Assembly: GCF_000716605.1 (NCBI RefSeq)
Contig: NZ_JNXE01000028.1
Coordinates: forward strand, 1-64,000
DNA from: Streptomyces sp. NRRL F-525
GTDB taxonomy: Bacteria; Actinomycetota; Actinomycetes; Streptomycetales; Streptomycetaceae
DNA length: 64,000 nucleotides
Direction of reading: 5' to 3'
Part shown: positions 9,081 to 17,626 of the stretch, piece after piece
How positions within the stretch are numbered: the stretch's first letter is position 1
Layout: each line of letters starts with the position of its first letter
Notes under the pieces: generated by a model
Seen by the model: only the letters and a program-made list of their open reading frames with translations
Database searches by the model: none
Told to the model about the DNA's origin: nothing
Made by a program: the position numbers and the translations under genes

Positions 9081-10442
9081 ATGTCTGTCTCCACTGTTGC
9101 CACCGTTCAGACCATTTGTGCCCCGTTGCCCGTTCTCGGCCGGGATGTCACCGTCCCGCTCGTCACGGGCGGCGAGGTCACCTACGCGGCGCTCGACTAC
9201 GCGGCCAGCGCCCCCGCCCTTCAGCGCGTCTGGGACGACGTGGCGGCCTACGCCCCGTACTACGGCAGCGTGCACCGAGGTGCCGGCTACCTCTCGCAAC
9301 TGTCGACGGACCTCTTCGAGAACGCCCGCAAGACGGTCGAGGAGTTCCTGGACTGCCGCCCCGACGACCAGCTGATCTTCACCCGCTCCACGACGGACTC
9401 CCTGAACCTCCTCGCCGCGGCCCTCCCCGCCGACTGCCAGGTCTTCGTCTTCGAGACCGAGCACCACGCGTCCCTGCTCCCCTGGAAGGACGCCCGGGTC
9501 ACCTACCTCAACGCCCCGCGCACCCCGGCCCAGGCGGTCGAGACCCTGGAGCAGGCCCTAGCCGCCCGCGACCCGCAGGGCCCGGCCCTGGTCTGCGTCA
9601 CCGGCGCCTCGAACGTCACCGGCGAGCTGTGGCCCGTACGGGAGTTGGCGGCCGCGGCCCACGCCCACGGCGCCCGGATCGTCCTCGACGCCGCCCAACT
9701 CGCCCCCCACCACCCGGTCTCCGTCCAGGACCTCGACGTCGACTGGATCGCCTTCTCCGGCCACAAGCTCTACGCCCCCTTCGGCTCGGGCGTCCTGGCG
9801 GGCCGAGCCGACTGGCTCCAGGCCGCCGACCCCTACCTCGCGGGCGGCGGCGCCAGCCGCAAGGTCACGCGGCGCGAGGACGGGGGAGTGGACGTGGAGT
9901 GGCACGACAGCGCGGCCCGCCACGAGGCCGGCTCCCCGAACGTCATCGGCGCCTACTCCATCGCGTCGGCCTGCAAGGCCCTGACGGAGGCGGGCTTCGA
10001 CACCCTGGTCGCCCGCGAGCAGCACCTGATCGAGAAGGTACGGGCGGGCCTGGCCGAGGTCCCCGAGGTGAAGGTCCTGTCCCTGTTCGGCGACGACGCC
10101 CCGCGAGTCGGCGTCATCTCCTTCGTCGTCGACGGCTGGAACAGCTCCCACTTCGCCGCCGCCCTCTCCGCCGAGTACGGCATCGGCGTCCGCGACGGCC
10201 TCTTCTGCGCCCACCCCTTGGTCCGCACGCTCCTGGGCTCCGACCCCCAGACCCAGGGCGAGTGCGGCGCCCCCGAGGCGGCCCCGGGCGAGAAGTCCCT
10301 CAACGCCATCCGCGTCAGCTTCGGCGCGGGCACCCCGGACGAGCACGTCGAGCGGTTCATCACGGCCGTACGGGAGCTCGTGACCGACGGCGCCAAGTGG
10401 AACTACCGTACGGAGGACGGCCGTTGCGTCCCGGCCGTGTGA
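9081..10442 (+). CDS. Class V aminotransferase / cysteine-desulfurase-like PLP enzyme
   Basis: Fold-type I PLP protein of 453 residues. Lys229 in SGHKLYAPFGSG is the expected Schiff-base lysine. TRSTTDSLNLLA and ETEHHASLLPW match the cofactor phosphate and ring-stacking regions of the family, and LDAAQLAPHHPV supplies the Asp that contacts the pyridine nitrogen. Exact substrate is unknown: cysteine desulfurase, cysteine lyase or related activity are options. Control by a SAM-IV riboswitch points to sulfur amino-acid or SAM metabolism. No SufU or other scaffold gene is adjacent, which argues against a dedicated iron-sulfur assembly role. CGGGAG precedes the ATG. Confidence 0.85.
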   Translation: MSVSTVATVQTICAPLPVLGRDVTVPLVTGGEVTYAALDYAASAPALQRVWDDVAAYAPYYGSVHRGAGYLSQLSTDLFENARKTVEEFLDCRPDDQLIFTRSTTDSLNLLAAALPADCQVFVFETEHHASLLPWKDARVTYLNAPRTPAQAVETLEQALAARDPQGPALVCVTGASNVTGELWPVRELAAAAHAHGARIVLDAAQLAPHHPVSVQDLDVDWIAFSGHKLYAPFGSGVLAGRADWLQAADPYLAGGGASRKVTRREDGGVDVEWHDSAARHEAGSPNVIGAYSIASACKALTEAGFDTLVAREQHLIEKVRAGLAEVPEVKVLSLFGDDAPRVGVISFVVDGWNSSHFAAALSAEYGIGVRDGLFCAHPLVRTLLGSDPQTQGECGAPEAAPGEKSLNAIRVSFGAGTPDEHVERFITAVRELVTDGAKWNYRTEDGRCVPAV

Positions 10443-10469
10443 CCATCCGAGGGTGGGGATTCCACCTGA

Positions 10470-10975
10470 GGTGAGCGCGGCGGCGGCAGACCCGTCCACC
10501 TGTACGAGGAGGGGTTCGTCCTCGTCCGCGGGGCGCGGGCCCGTCGCTGGGCGGACGTGACGCGCCGGCGCTCCACCGTCGACGCGAACGTCGGGGCCAA
10601 CGAGAACGGCGACAGGGCCTGGTACACCTTGGTCCACCGGCATCTGCTGCGGTTCGGTGACGGGGTGGAACAGGGCTTCCTTGTCCACGAGCGGCAGACC
10701 GAGCTGGGGGTGATGGTCGTCGAGCCCCCTGAGAAGCGGGTGGCCGACGCTCAGGTACCGGCGATGCTCGACCGGATCGAGGCGGGCCGGCAGGTCACCT
10801 TCGGCCCGCTCACGGCGGACGCGCACGGGCTGTTCGTGCCGGGCGGCCGACTGGCGTATCGGTGGCTGCGGCCACGGAGACCCGCACCGCACCGAGCTGC
10901 CAGCCTGGGAGGTCGTGAACTGGTGTGCGCTGGTCGCCCTGTGGAAGCGGCTGCGTCCCGGCGGTATGAGGCAAA
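10470..10975 (+). pseudogene. Decayed DUF6585-type gene
   Basis: A frame beginning HLYEEGFVLVRGARARRWADV at 10497 resembles the DUF6585 family ('hlYe.G.v..r....RWaDvt'). It has no start codon near its N-terminus (TGA at 10467, first in-frame GTG at 10557) and lacks the upstream part. Similarity continues to about LFVPGGRLAYRW near 10860, then shifts frame to a TELPAWEVVNWCALVALW segment at about 10895-10950. A 5' truncation and at least one frameshift make a working product unlikely. It lies in the 640-base gap after the PLP gene. Confidence 0.6.
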
Positions 10976-10996
10976 CGCCCTCGACGGCACCCCCCT

Positions 10997-11062
10997 AAGG
11001 GGCGCGGGGAACTGCGCGACCAGCCACGACGGACCGGTCACCCGCAAACGATCCGCGCCCCC
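10997..11062 (+). repeat. Intergenic repeat, family A (copy 2)
   Basis: GGGGCGCGGGGAACTGCGCG then ACCAGCC at 10999-11025, closing arm CCGCGCCCC. As in copy 1 it is followed by CACCCCACTAGGCGC and then the 3' end of a minus-strand gene, so the shared sequence extends beyond the core. Confidence 0.85.
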
Positions 11063-11083
11063 CACCCCACTAGGCGCCCAACC

Positions 11084-11365
11084 TCACGAGTCCAGCCCAA
11101 TGGCGAACGCAGCCTCAAGGTCATGCTGCGAGTAAGTCCGGAAGGCGACGTGCGTATCCGTCCCCTCCACCCCGGGGATCTTCGAGATCCGCCCGGGAAT
11201 CACCTCGGCCAGATCCTCGTGCTGCCGCACCCGAACCATCGCGATCAAGTCGTACGTACCGGTGACGGAGAAGACCTCGCTCACAGATTCGAGCGCGGCG
11301 ATCGACTCGGCGATCTCGGGAATCCGGTCCACGCTGGTCTTGATGAGGACGATCGCGGTGATCAC
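11084..11365 (-). CDS. Stand-alone Lrp/AsnC ligand-binding (RAM) domain protein
   Basis: The 93-residue product is only the alpha-beta RAM domain of Lrp/AsnC regulators, without the helix-turn-helix. Family pattern: AIVLIKTSVDRIPEIAESIAALESV, then VTGTYDLIAMVRV with the Gly-x-Tyr-Asp turn, then IPGVEGTDTHVAF. Such proteins bind small effectors such as amino acids and may form mixed oligomers with full-length Lrp proteins. The GTG start overlaps the stop of the rhomboid gene (GTGA), so the two are co-translated. Confidence 0.88.
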   Translation of the reverse strand: MITAIVLIKTSVDRIPEIAESIAALESVSEVFSVTGTYDLIAMVRVRQHEDLAEVIPGRISKIPGVEGTDTHVAFRTYSQHDLEAAFAIGLDS

Positions 11366-12096
11366 GGCTGGTTCTCTCCCTCGGGGACCGTTACTGGGGC
11401 GGCCCCAACTCTAGTCGTACGACCGAATCTCACCCACGCGTAGCCGAACCCCAACGTGAAGCCCACGAGGTGGGCGAGGTACGCCACCCCCGGCCCCGTC
11501 GCCGCCTGCCCCGCCGCCAGCCACTGCAGGGCGACCCAGAACGGCAGCACGACCCACGCGGGGAAGCGCAACGGCAGGAAGAAGAGGAAGGGGAGGAGAC
11601 TCGTCACGCGTGCCCGGGGGAACAAGTACAGGAACGCCCCGAGGACCGCCGAGATCGCCCCGGACGCGCCGACCAGCGACTGCTCGGAGCCGGCGTTGGC
11701 CACCGCGTAGCCCAGCAGCGCGAGGTACCCGCAGACCAGGTAGAACAGGGTGAACTCGACCCGGCCCAGCCGTTCCTCGGTCATCGCTCCGAAGACGTAG
11801 AGGAAGAGCATGTTGCCGAGGAGATGGATCCAGCTGCCGTGGATGAACAGGGCCGTGACCGGGGTCAGGGCCTCGCGGGCGGGGTGGCCGAACAGGTCGG
11901 CCGGGACCACGCCCCAGCGGCGGAAGTACGCCCGCTGGGCCGCGAGCAGCGTGTCCCCGGTGCCGTAGGACGGGACGAAGCCCGAGGCCGGGCCGAGGAC
12001 GAAGATCAGGCAGCACAGGGCGATCAGGGCGTAGGTCATGGGCGCGGAGGTGCCGCGGAACGTCCTGATGAGGGCCGGGCCCCAGTTGCTGATCAT
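11362..12096 (-). CDS. Rhomboid family intramembrane serine protease
   Basis: Cleaves membrane proteins within the bilayer. The 244-residue form starts at the ATG at 12096, just before the first helix; a longer reading upstream has atypical sequence and was not used. Six membrane segments are visible. The catalytic serine is in VGASGAISA (GxSG) and the partner histidine in YLAHLVGF on the last helices; the HGSWIHLLGNMLFLYVFG loop-helix carries the conserved His and Asn. It is the first gene of a two-gene unit with the Lrp-domain gene. Confidence 0.9.
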   Translation of the reverse strand: MISNWGPALIRTFRGTSAPMTYALIALCCLIFVLGPASGFVPSYGTGDTLLAAQRAYFRRWGVVPADLFGHPAREALTPVTALFIHGSWIHLLGNMLFLYVFGAMTEERLGRVEFTLFYLVCGYLALLGYAVANAGSEQSLVGASGAISAVLGAFLYLFPRARVTSLLPFLFFLPLRFPAWVVLPFWVALQWLAAGQAATGPGVAYLAHLVGFTLGFGYAWVRFGRTTRVGAAPVTVPEGENQP

Positions 12097-12257
12097 GGCT
12101 ACAGAGCATGACGTAACGGGACGCAACGGGACAGGGTGAATCGCCGCTGTGGACGGCCGAGCGGCGAGTACCCGCCAGGCCGTAGGGTTACGAGCCACAC
12201 TCGCCGGGGAAACCGGCGATCACGGAAACTGGAACAAGAAGGAAGCGGACAGCCACG

Positions 12258-12497
12258 ATGACGGTTCCCCTGCCGACCGGCTCCACGCGGTGGCGCTGCA
12301 CCCTCTGCGGCAACCTCACGCGCTTCGACGTGACGCGCTCGTCGAAGGTCGTGGAGTACCTCCACCTGGACCTGGCGGGTGAGCCGAAGGTGGAGGAGCG
12401 CGAGGTGGTCAGTGAGACCATCGAGTCGGTGCGCTGCCGCTGGTGCAACGCCGTGGATCAGGTGGAACTCGTGGACAGGCCGGGCGCCGGCTCCTGA
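12258..12497 (+). CDS. Small zinc-ribbon-like protein
   Basis: Seventy-nine residues with two CxxC pairs, Cys14/Cys17 and Cys60/Cys63, arranged as a zinc ribbon. The start of the protein reads RWRCTLCGNLTRFDV. No catalytic motif is visible. It lies 39 bases before the NYN-domain gene on the same strand, so the two may be co-transcribed and both could act on RNA; that link is inference. Confidence 0.78.
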   Translation: MTVPLPTGSTRWRCTLCGNLTRFDVTRSSKVVEYLHLDLAGEPKVEEREVVSETIESVRCRWCNAVDQVELVDRPGAGS

Positions 12498-12535
12498 GAG
12501 GGAGTGGCCCCGCACAAATGGTTGGGGTGTGAGGG

Positions 12536-13879
12536 ATGGTGGAGAACTCAGGCGGGGGGCCGGGCGACGGCGCCGCCGAGGTGCTCGACCGTCCGCTGCC
12601 CGACGGCGTGCGGAGACGAGTCGTACAGATCGTGTCGGACGGTTTCGGCGGCCTCACCGTCGCCGAACTGCCCGCGCAGCTACGACAGTACGCCCGCTTC
12701 GCCCCCAACCGGCGCGCCAAGTTCGCGGGGAACGCGATGGCCGCCGCGCTGGAGACCGATCCGCTGTTCCGGCAGCGGATCGGGGAGAAGCTCAGAGAGG
12801 CCCAGTCGGAGCTCGCGGGCGCTCTCGACTCCGGCTCGCCGCCCCCGGCCGCGGATCCGCTCGACGTGGCGGCCGCGGCCTATGTTCTGCGCCCCACCGG
12901 CTGGGTGAAGCTGGTGACCGCCGCCGGCGAGGAGGCGCTGCGCGCCGACGCCGAGCGCGCCGACGAGGAGAGCCGGGCCGAACTGGAGCGGCTGCGCGAG
13001 GAGTTGGCGCAGGCGCGGGACGCGACCCGGGCCGACACGGAGCGGCTGCGCACCGAGCTGGACGCGGCGAAGAAGGAAGCGGACTCGCTGCACCGCAAGC
13101 TGCGTGCCGCCCACAGCGACGTCAAGCGCGGCGAGGCCGCCCTGCGCAAGCTGCGGGCCGAGACGGACGCCGCGCGCGCCGAGGCGCAGACCCAGGTGTC
13201 CGCCGCCGAGAGCGAGAGCCGCCGCCTCAAGGCCCGGCTGGGCGAGGCGGAGGCGGCCCTGGAGGCCACCCGCAAGGCCGCCCGTGAGGGCCGCAGCGTC
13301 GAGGACATGCGGGTACGGCTGCTGCTCGACACCGTGCTGGACGCGGCCCAGGGGCTGCGGAGGGAACTGGCTCTGCCGCCGGTCTCCGTACGGCCCGCCG
13401 AGACCGTCGACGCGGTCGAACCGGGACGAATGACCCCGAAGGACATCGCGGCGCGGGCGCTGTCGGACAACGACCCCGCGATCCTCGACCAGTTGCTCGC
13501 GCTGCCGCAGGCCCACCTGGTCGTCGACGGCTACAACGTCACCAAGACCGGCTATCCCCAAATGCCCCTGGAGAAGCAGCGGTTGAGGCTTCTGGGGCAG
13601 CTCTCGCAGCTCGCCGCGCAGACCGGCGCCGAGGTCACCTGTGTCTTCGACGGGGCCGAGCTGGCCGCGCCGGTGCTGCTCGCGCCGCCGCGCGGAGTGC
13701 GGGTGCTGTTCTCCAAACCGGGCGTCACCGCCGACGAGTTGATCCGCCAGCTGGTGCGCGCCGAGCCGCCGGGCCGGCCGGTGATCGTCGCGTCGACCGA
13801 CCGCGAGGTGGCCGACGGCATCGCGAAGGCGGGCGCCCGGCCCGTCGCTTCTGCGGTACTCCTCAAGCGACTGTCGTGA
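12536..13879 (+). CDS. NYN-domain (PIN-like nuclease) protein with coiled coil
   Basis: The 447-residue product has three parts. Residues 20-130 are a conserved N-terminal region (DGFGGLTVAELPAQLRQYARF). Residues 140-270 are a long charged coiled coil rich in Ala, Glu and Arg. Residues 320-447 are a YacP/NYN domain: LVVDGYNVTKTG holds the first metal-binding Asp, VTCVFDGAE the second acidic site, and VIVASTDREVADG the third. This is a predicted RNA-binding or RNA-cleaving domain related to Rae1/YacP. The start is uncertain: GAGGG abuts the ATG, and the next codon is GTG. Confidence 0.87.
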   Translation: MVENSGGGPGDGAAEVLDRPLPDGVRRRVVQIVSDGFGGLTVAELPAQLRQYARFAPNRRAKFAGNAMAAALETDPLFRQRIGEKLREAQSELAGALDSGSPPPAADPLDVAAAAYVLRPTGWVKLVTAAGEEALRADAERADEESRAELERLREELAQARDATRADTERLRTELDAAKKEADSLHRKLRAAHSDVKRGEAALRKLRAETDAARAEAQTQVSAAESESRRLKARLGEAEAALEATRKAAREGRSVEDMRVRLLLDTVLDAAQGLRRELALPPVSVRPAETVDAVEPGRMTPKDIAARALSDNDPAILDQLLALPQAHLVVDGYNVTKTGYPQMPLEKQRLRLLGQLSQLAAQTGAEVTCVFDGAELAAPVLLAPPRGVRVLFSKPGVTADELIRQLVRAEPPGRPVIVASTDREVADGIAKAGARPVASAVLLKRLS

Positions 13880-14007
13880 AGGTCAACGTACAGGTTTAAT
13901 GCCGGAATTGACCGAACCGTCACGCAACGTAGCGTCAATCGGCCATCACTGCACGTTGGTTATGTGCAAAGAATGCTTTGAGTGACAGCATTTTTTCGTG
14001 TGAGGAT

Positions 14008-14037
14008 TTGAACTGATCACAGAAACATCACTAGGGT
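14008..14037 (+). promoter_or_regulatory. Promoter of the first NlpC/P60 gene
   Basis: TTGAAC (14008-14013), 18-base spacer, TAGGGT (14032-14037). It would give a leader of about 45 bases before the GTG at 14090. Confidence 0.5.
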
Positions 14038-14089
14038 CAGGCCTCGAACCTCCGAACGGGTGATCACTCAATAGAAGGAGCTCGACTCC

Positions 14090-15124
14090 GTGGCGTCCCA
14101 TCGTCGACCGAAGCAGCCGAGCCGCACGCGTGTGACTGTGCTGACCACCGCAGCCGCAGCCGCCGTTGCCTTCAGCGCTCAGGCCGCCAATGCCGCGCCG
14201 AGCGAGAAGCCCAGCAAGGACGAGGTCAAGGCGAAGGTCGACGCCCTCTACGAGCAGGCCGAGCAGGCCACCGAGAAGCTCGACGGCGCCCAGGAGAAGC
14301 AGGAGAAGCTCCAGAAGGAGATCTCCACCATCCAGGACAACGTCGCCCGCGGCCAGGAGGAGCTCAACAAGCTCCGGGACGGCCTCGGCACGATGGCGAG
14401 CGCCCAGTACCGCACCGGGGGCATCGACCCCTCGATCCAGCTGTTCCTGTCCTCGAACCCGGACGACTACCTCGACAAGGCGTCCACGATGGACCAGTTG
14501 AGCAGTCAGCAGGTCGAGGCGCTCACGAAGATCCAGGGCAAGCAGCGCGAACTCGCCCAGGAGCGCGCGGAGGCGAGCAGCAAGCTCAAGGATCTCTCCG
14601 CCACCCGCACCGAGCTCAAGAAGAAGAAGGACGAGGTCAAGGCGAAGCTGGCCTCGGCCCAGAAGCTGCTCAACACCCTGACCGCCGCGGAGAAGGCGGC
14701 GCTGGACCAGGAGCAGGCGCAGGCCGCCAACCGCTCCAGCTCGCGGGTGAACCTCGGCAACACCGGTTCCGCCTCCGGCCGCGCCGCCTCCGCCTTCGCC
14801 GCCGCCCAGTCCGTGATCGGCTCCCCGTACGTCTACGGCGCCTCGGGCCCGTCCTCCTTCGACTGCTCCGGCCTCACCTCCTGGGCCTACGCGCAGGCGG
14901 GTGTCTCCATACCCCGCACGTCCGAGGCGCAGGCGAACGCCGGCACCCGGATCTACAGCCAGAGCGACCTCAAGGTCGGCGACCTGGTCATCTTCTACGG
15001 CGACTTCCACCACGTCGGTCTCTACGCGGGCAACGGCCAGGTGCTGCACGCACCGCACACCGGTGCCGTGGTCCGCTACGAGGCGATCAGCAACATGACC
15101 TTCGAGTTCGGCGTCCGGATCTGA
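14090..15124 (+). CDS. Secreted NlpC/P60 peptidoglycan endopeptidase (copy 1)
   Basis: Cleaves stem peptides of peptidoglycan outside the membrane. The 344-residue product has a signal peptide ending at QAANAAP (about residue 40), a long coiled coil (residues 45-205), and a C-terminal NlpC/P60 domain. The catalytic Cys259 is in SFDCSGLTSWAY and the His in DFHHVGLYAGNG. AAGGAG lies nine bases before the GTG start. Architecture resembles RipA-type hydrolases, in which the coiled coil restrains the enzyme. The next gene is a diverged duplicate. Confidence 0.95.
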   Translation: MASHRRPKQPSRTRVTVLTTAAAAAVAFSAQAANAAPSEKPSKDEVKAKVDALYEQAEQATEKLDGAQEKQEKLQKEISTIQDNVARGQEELNKLRDGLGTMASAQYRTGGIDPSIQLFLSSNPDDYLDKASTMDQLSSQQVEALTKIQGKQRELAQERAEASSKLKDLSATRTELKKKKDEVKAKLASAQKLLNTLTAAEKAALDQEQAQAANRSSSRVNLGNTGSASGRAASAFAAAQSVIGSPYVYGASGPSSFDCSGLTSWAYAQAGVSIPRTSEAQANAGTRIYSQSDLKVGDLVIFYGDFHHVGLYAGNGQVLHAPHTGAVVRYEAISNMTFEFGVRI

Positions 15125-15212
15125 TCCGACCTCGTCCGGTTCCCCTCCGGTCGTTCTCCGGCCCTTGGGCACCGCCCGAACGGGCGAATTACGACACACC
15201 AGGCTGACCCCG

Positions 15213-15246
15213 CGCCCCGCCGATGACCTGCGTCATAGGCGGGGCG
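15213..15246 (+). terminator. Hairpin between the NlpC/P60 paralogues
   Basis: CGCCCCGCC / GGCGGGGCG outer stem with an inner ATGA/TCAT pairing. It follows copy 1 and precedes the promoter of copy 2. Confidence 0.7.
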
Positions 15247-15271
15247 TCACGTTGTGTGCCTGCGGCGGTCT

Positions 15272-15301
15272 TTGGCCCGCACCCCTTCACAGAGCTACTG
15301 T
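15272..15301 (+). promoter_or_regulatory. Promoter of the second NlpC/P60 gene
   Basis: TTGGCC (15272-15277), 18-base spacer, TACTGT (15296-15301). A hairpin, CGTTTCCCCG / CGGGGAAGCG (15308-15330), lies at the start of the predicted leader. Confidence 0.45.
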
Positions 15302-15365
15302 CTGGCGCGTTTCCCCGCACCGGGGAAGCGGTCCGTGTCCGCCAGCGGAAGGAGTGCGACTCCCC

Positions 15366-16388
15366 GTGGGATCCCGTCGCCGCCCTGCACCGTCCGGGTT
15401 CGACCGAGGCGCCAGCGCCGCGGTCTGTGTGTTGAGCGCCGCCGCCGCGGCCCTCGGCGCCCTGCCGGCCACCTCCGCCGTGGCCGCGCCGCACGACGAC
15501 TCCAAGGCCGAGGTGGACCGGCTCTACCAGGAGGCGGAGCGGGCGACCGAGGCCTACGACAAGGCCGACGAGAGCGCCGGGCAGTTGCACCGGCAGGTCA
15601 GCGACGCGCAGGACCGGATCGCCCGGCAGCAGCAGCGCATCAACACCATGCGGGACGCGCTGGGTTCACTCGCCGGCGCCCAGTACCGCTCCGGCGGCAT
15701 CGACCCCACCGTCGCGCTGCTGTTCTCCGACGACCCGGCCGACTACCTCGACAAGGCCTCCGTCCTCGACCGCATCACCACCCAGCAGGCGGGCCAGCTC
15801 AAGGACCTCCAGGAGGCCATGCGCGAACTCGCCCAGGAACGCACCGAGGCCGCCGGACACCTCGCCGAACTGGAGCGCAGCCGCAAGGCCGTCGCCACCC
15901 ACAAGAAGACCGTCGAGCGGAAACTCGCCAAGGCCCGGCAGCTCCTCAACCAGATGCCGCTCGCCGAGCGCGCCTCCTTCGACCGGGCCTCCCGCTCCAC
16001 CCGCGAGGACATCCCCGACCTCGGCGCCGGCGTCCCCTCCTCGGGCCGCGCGGCCGCCGCCGTGGCCGCCGCCCACTCCGCTCTCGGCAAGCCGTACATC
16101 TGGGGCGCCAACGGCCCCGGCGGCTTCGACTGCTCCGGCCTGATGCAGTGGTCGTACGCCCACGCGGGCGTCCACCTCCCGCGCACCTCGCAGGAACAGC
16201 GCTACGCCGGCCATCAGATCCCGCTCTCCCAGGCCCAGCCCGGCGACCTGGTCGTCTACCGCTCCGACGCCAGCCATGTCGGCATGTACGTCGGCAACGG
16301 CCAGGTCATCCACGCCCCCTACCCCGGCGCGCCGGTGCGCTACGACCCGGTCGGCATGATGCCCATCTCGTCGGTCACGAGGGTCTGA
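15366..16388 (+). CDS. Secreted NlpC/P60 peptidoglycan endopeptidase (copy 2)
   Basis: Tandem paralogue of the preceding gene with the same plan: signal peptide ending near AVAAPHDD (about residue 40), coiled coil with the shared AQYRSGGIDP and DYLDKAS segments, and an NlpC/P60 domain with Cys256 in GFDCSGLMQWSY and His in DASHVGMYVGNG. The 340-residue form starts at the GTG at 15366 because GGAAGGAG and the following GCGACTCC mirror the leader of copy 1. A longer reading upstream crosses the promoter and hairpin and is rejected. The catalytic residues are intact, so both copies should be active. Confidence 0.93.
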   Translation: MGSRRRPAPSGFDRGASAAVCVLSAAAAALGALPATSAVAAPHDDSKAEVDRLYQEAERATEAYDKADESAGQLHRQVSDAQDRIARQQQRINTMRDALGSLAGAQYRSGGIDPTVALLFSDDPADYLDKASVLDRITTQQAGQLKDLQEAMRELAQERTEAAGHLAELERSRKAVATHKKTVERKLAKARQLLNQMPLAERASFDRASRSTREDIPDLGAGVPSSGRAAAAVAAAHSALGKPYIWGANGPGGFDCSGLMQWSYAHAGVHLPRTSQEQRYAGHQIPLSQAQPGDLVVYRSDASHVGMYVGNGQVIHAPYPGAPVRYDPVGMMPISSVTRV

Positions 16389-16418
16389 ACCCGCCCGAAA
16401 GGGTCGTACGATCGGGAA

Positions 16419-17609
16419 GTGACTGGTCGTAGGCGGGCGTCGCGCTCCGGAGTGCTCGCGCTGTGTCTGCTGCTCGGCTCGCTGGTGTCGTGCGGCGGGC
16501 AGCCGGCGGCGAACAGCGCGAAGGCGGAGGTCCAGAGCCTCCTCGACCGTCAGTCCGCGGCGGTCCTGCGCCACGACGAGCCGGCGTACACCAGGACCGG
16601 AGCGCGCACGGCGTACGAGAACCTGAGCGCCGTCCCCTTCGCCTCCTGGTCCTACCGCCTGACCTCCTTCCACCCCAGTGGCGCCACGGCGACCGCCGAC
16701 GCCGAGCTGAGCTACAAGGTCAAGGGCTACGACACCTCACCCGTCACGGTCGGCCGCACGCTCGGCCTCCGCCTCACGGCGGACGACCAGTGGTACGTGG
16801 ACTCCGACAAGCCCGCGAAGAAGTCCGGCCAGCAGCTGTGGGACCAGGGGAAGGTGAGCGTGGTCAAGGGCGCGCACAGCCTGGTGATGGGGGTCGGCCA
16901 GGACGCCGACGGCCTCGACGACTACCGCTCCCTCGCGGACCACGCCGTACCGGCCGTGTCGGCCGCGTGGGGCACGGACTGGACCCGGCACGTCGTCGTG
17001 CTCGTCCCCGGCTCCCTGGACGGCATGGCGGGCCTCCTGGGCTCACCGGCGGCCTCCTACCGGGGCATCGCCGCGGTGACGACGGGCGAGGCGGGCGGCT
17101 CGGGCAGCGCGCCCGCGGACCGGATCATCGTCAACCCGGAGGCGTACGCGCTCCTGGGTTCGGTGGGCAAGCAGGTGGTCCTGACCCACGAGACGACCCA
17201 TGTGGCCACGCGGGCCCACACCACCTCCGCCACCCCCCTCTGGCTCTCGGAGGGCTACGCCGACTGGATCGGCTACCGGGGCACCGGCCGCACCCCCACC
17301 CAGGCCGCCCCGGAGCTCTACCGCGCCGTCGAGGACGGCGACCTCCCGACCGCCCTCCCCACCGACAAGGACTTCGGCTTCGACAGCGATCCGACGAAGC
17401 TCGCGCAGGCCTACGAGGGCGGCTGGATGGCCTGCCGGATGATCGAGGACCGGTGGGGGGTCGACCAACTGGGCAAGTTCTACAGGGCAGTCGGGGCCCA
17501 CAAGAAGCGGTCGGGGGCGGTGGAGGACGCGTTGAAGAGTGTCCTCGGGGTGACGCTGGGGGGCTTCACGGCGGAGTGGCGGGAGTATCTGAAGGGTCAA
17601 CTCGCCTGA
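16419..17609 (+). CDS. Lipoprotein with zinc-metallopeptidase motif
   Basis: The 396-residue product has a lipoprotein signal (lipobox L-V-S-C, Cys near residue 25). An NTF2-like or similar domain spans roughly 35-130. The C-terminal half contains the motif HETTH in VLTHETTHVATRA and a downstream WLSEGYADW, which together match the HExxH and third-ligand Glu of gluzincins. It is therefore probably a surface peptidase, though some such proteins are inactive. It starts 30 bases after the NlpC/P60 gene and is probably co-transcribed. Substrate unknown. Confidence 0.82.
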   Translation: MTGRRRASRSGVLALCLLLGSLVSCGGQPAANSAKAEVQSLLDRQSAAVLRHDEPAYTRTGARTAYENLSAVPFASWSYRLTSFHPSGATATADAELSYKVKGYDTSPVTVGRTLGLRLTADDQWYVDSDKPAKKSGQQLWDQGKVSVVKGAHSLVMGVGQDADGLDDYRSLADHAVPAVSAAWGTDWTRHVVVLVPGSLDGMAGLLGSPAASYRGIAAVTTGEAGGSGSAPADRIIVNPEAYALLGSVGKQVVLTHETTHVATRAHTTSATPLWLSEGYADWIGYRGTGRTPTQAAPELYRAVEDGDLPTALPTDKDFGFDSDPTKLAQAYEGGWMACRMIEDRWGVDQLGKFYRAVGAHKKRSGAVEDALKSVLGVTLGGFTAEWREYLKGQLA

Positions 17610-17626
17610 TCTGAAAGGGTCTTGGC

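Noticed and set aside
10557..11135. A 192-codon gene starting at GTG 10557
   Set aside because: It starts in the middle of a DUF6585-like sequence and runs through repeat copy 2; better explained as a pseudogene.
13880..14089. c-di-AMP (ydaO) riboswitch before the NlpC/P60 gene
   Set aside because: Wall hydrolases in Streptomyces can be under this switch, but its conserved blocks are not seen; a plain promoter with a 45-base leader fits.
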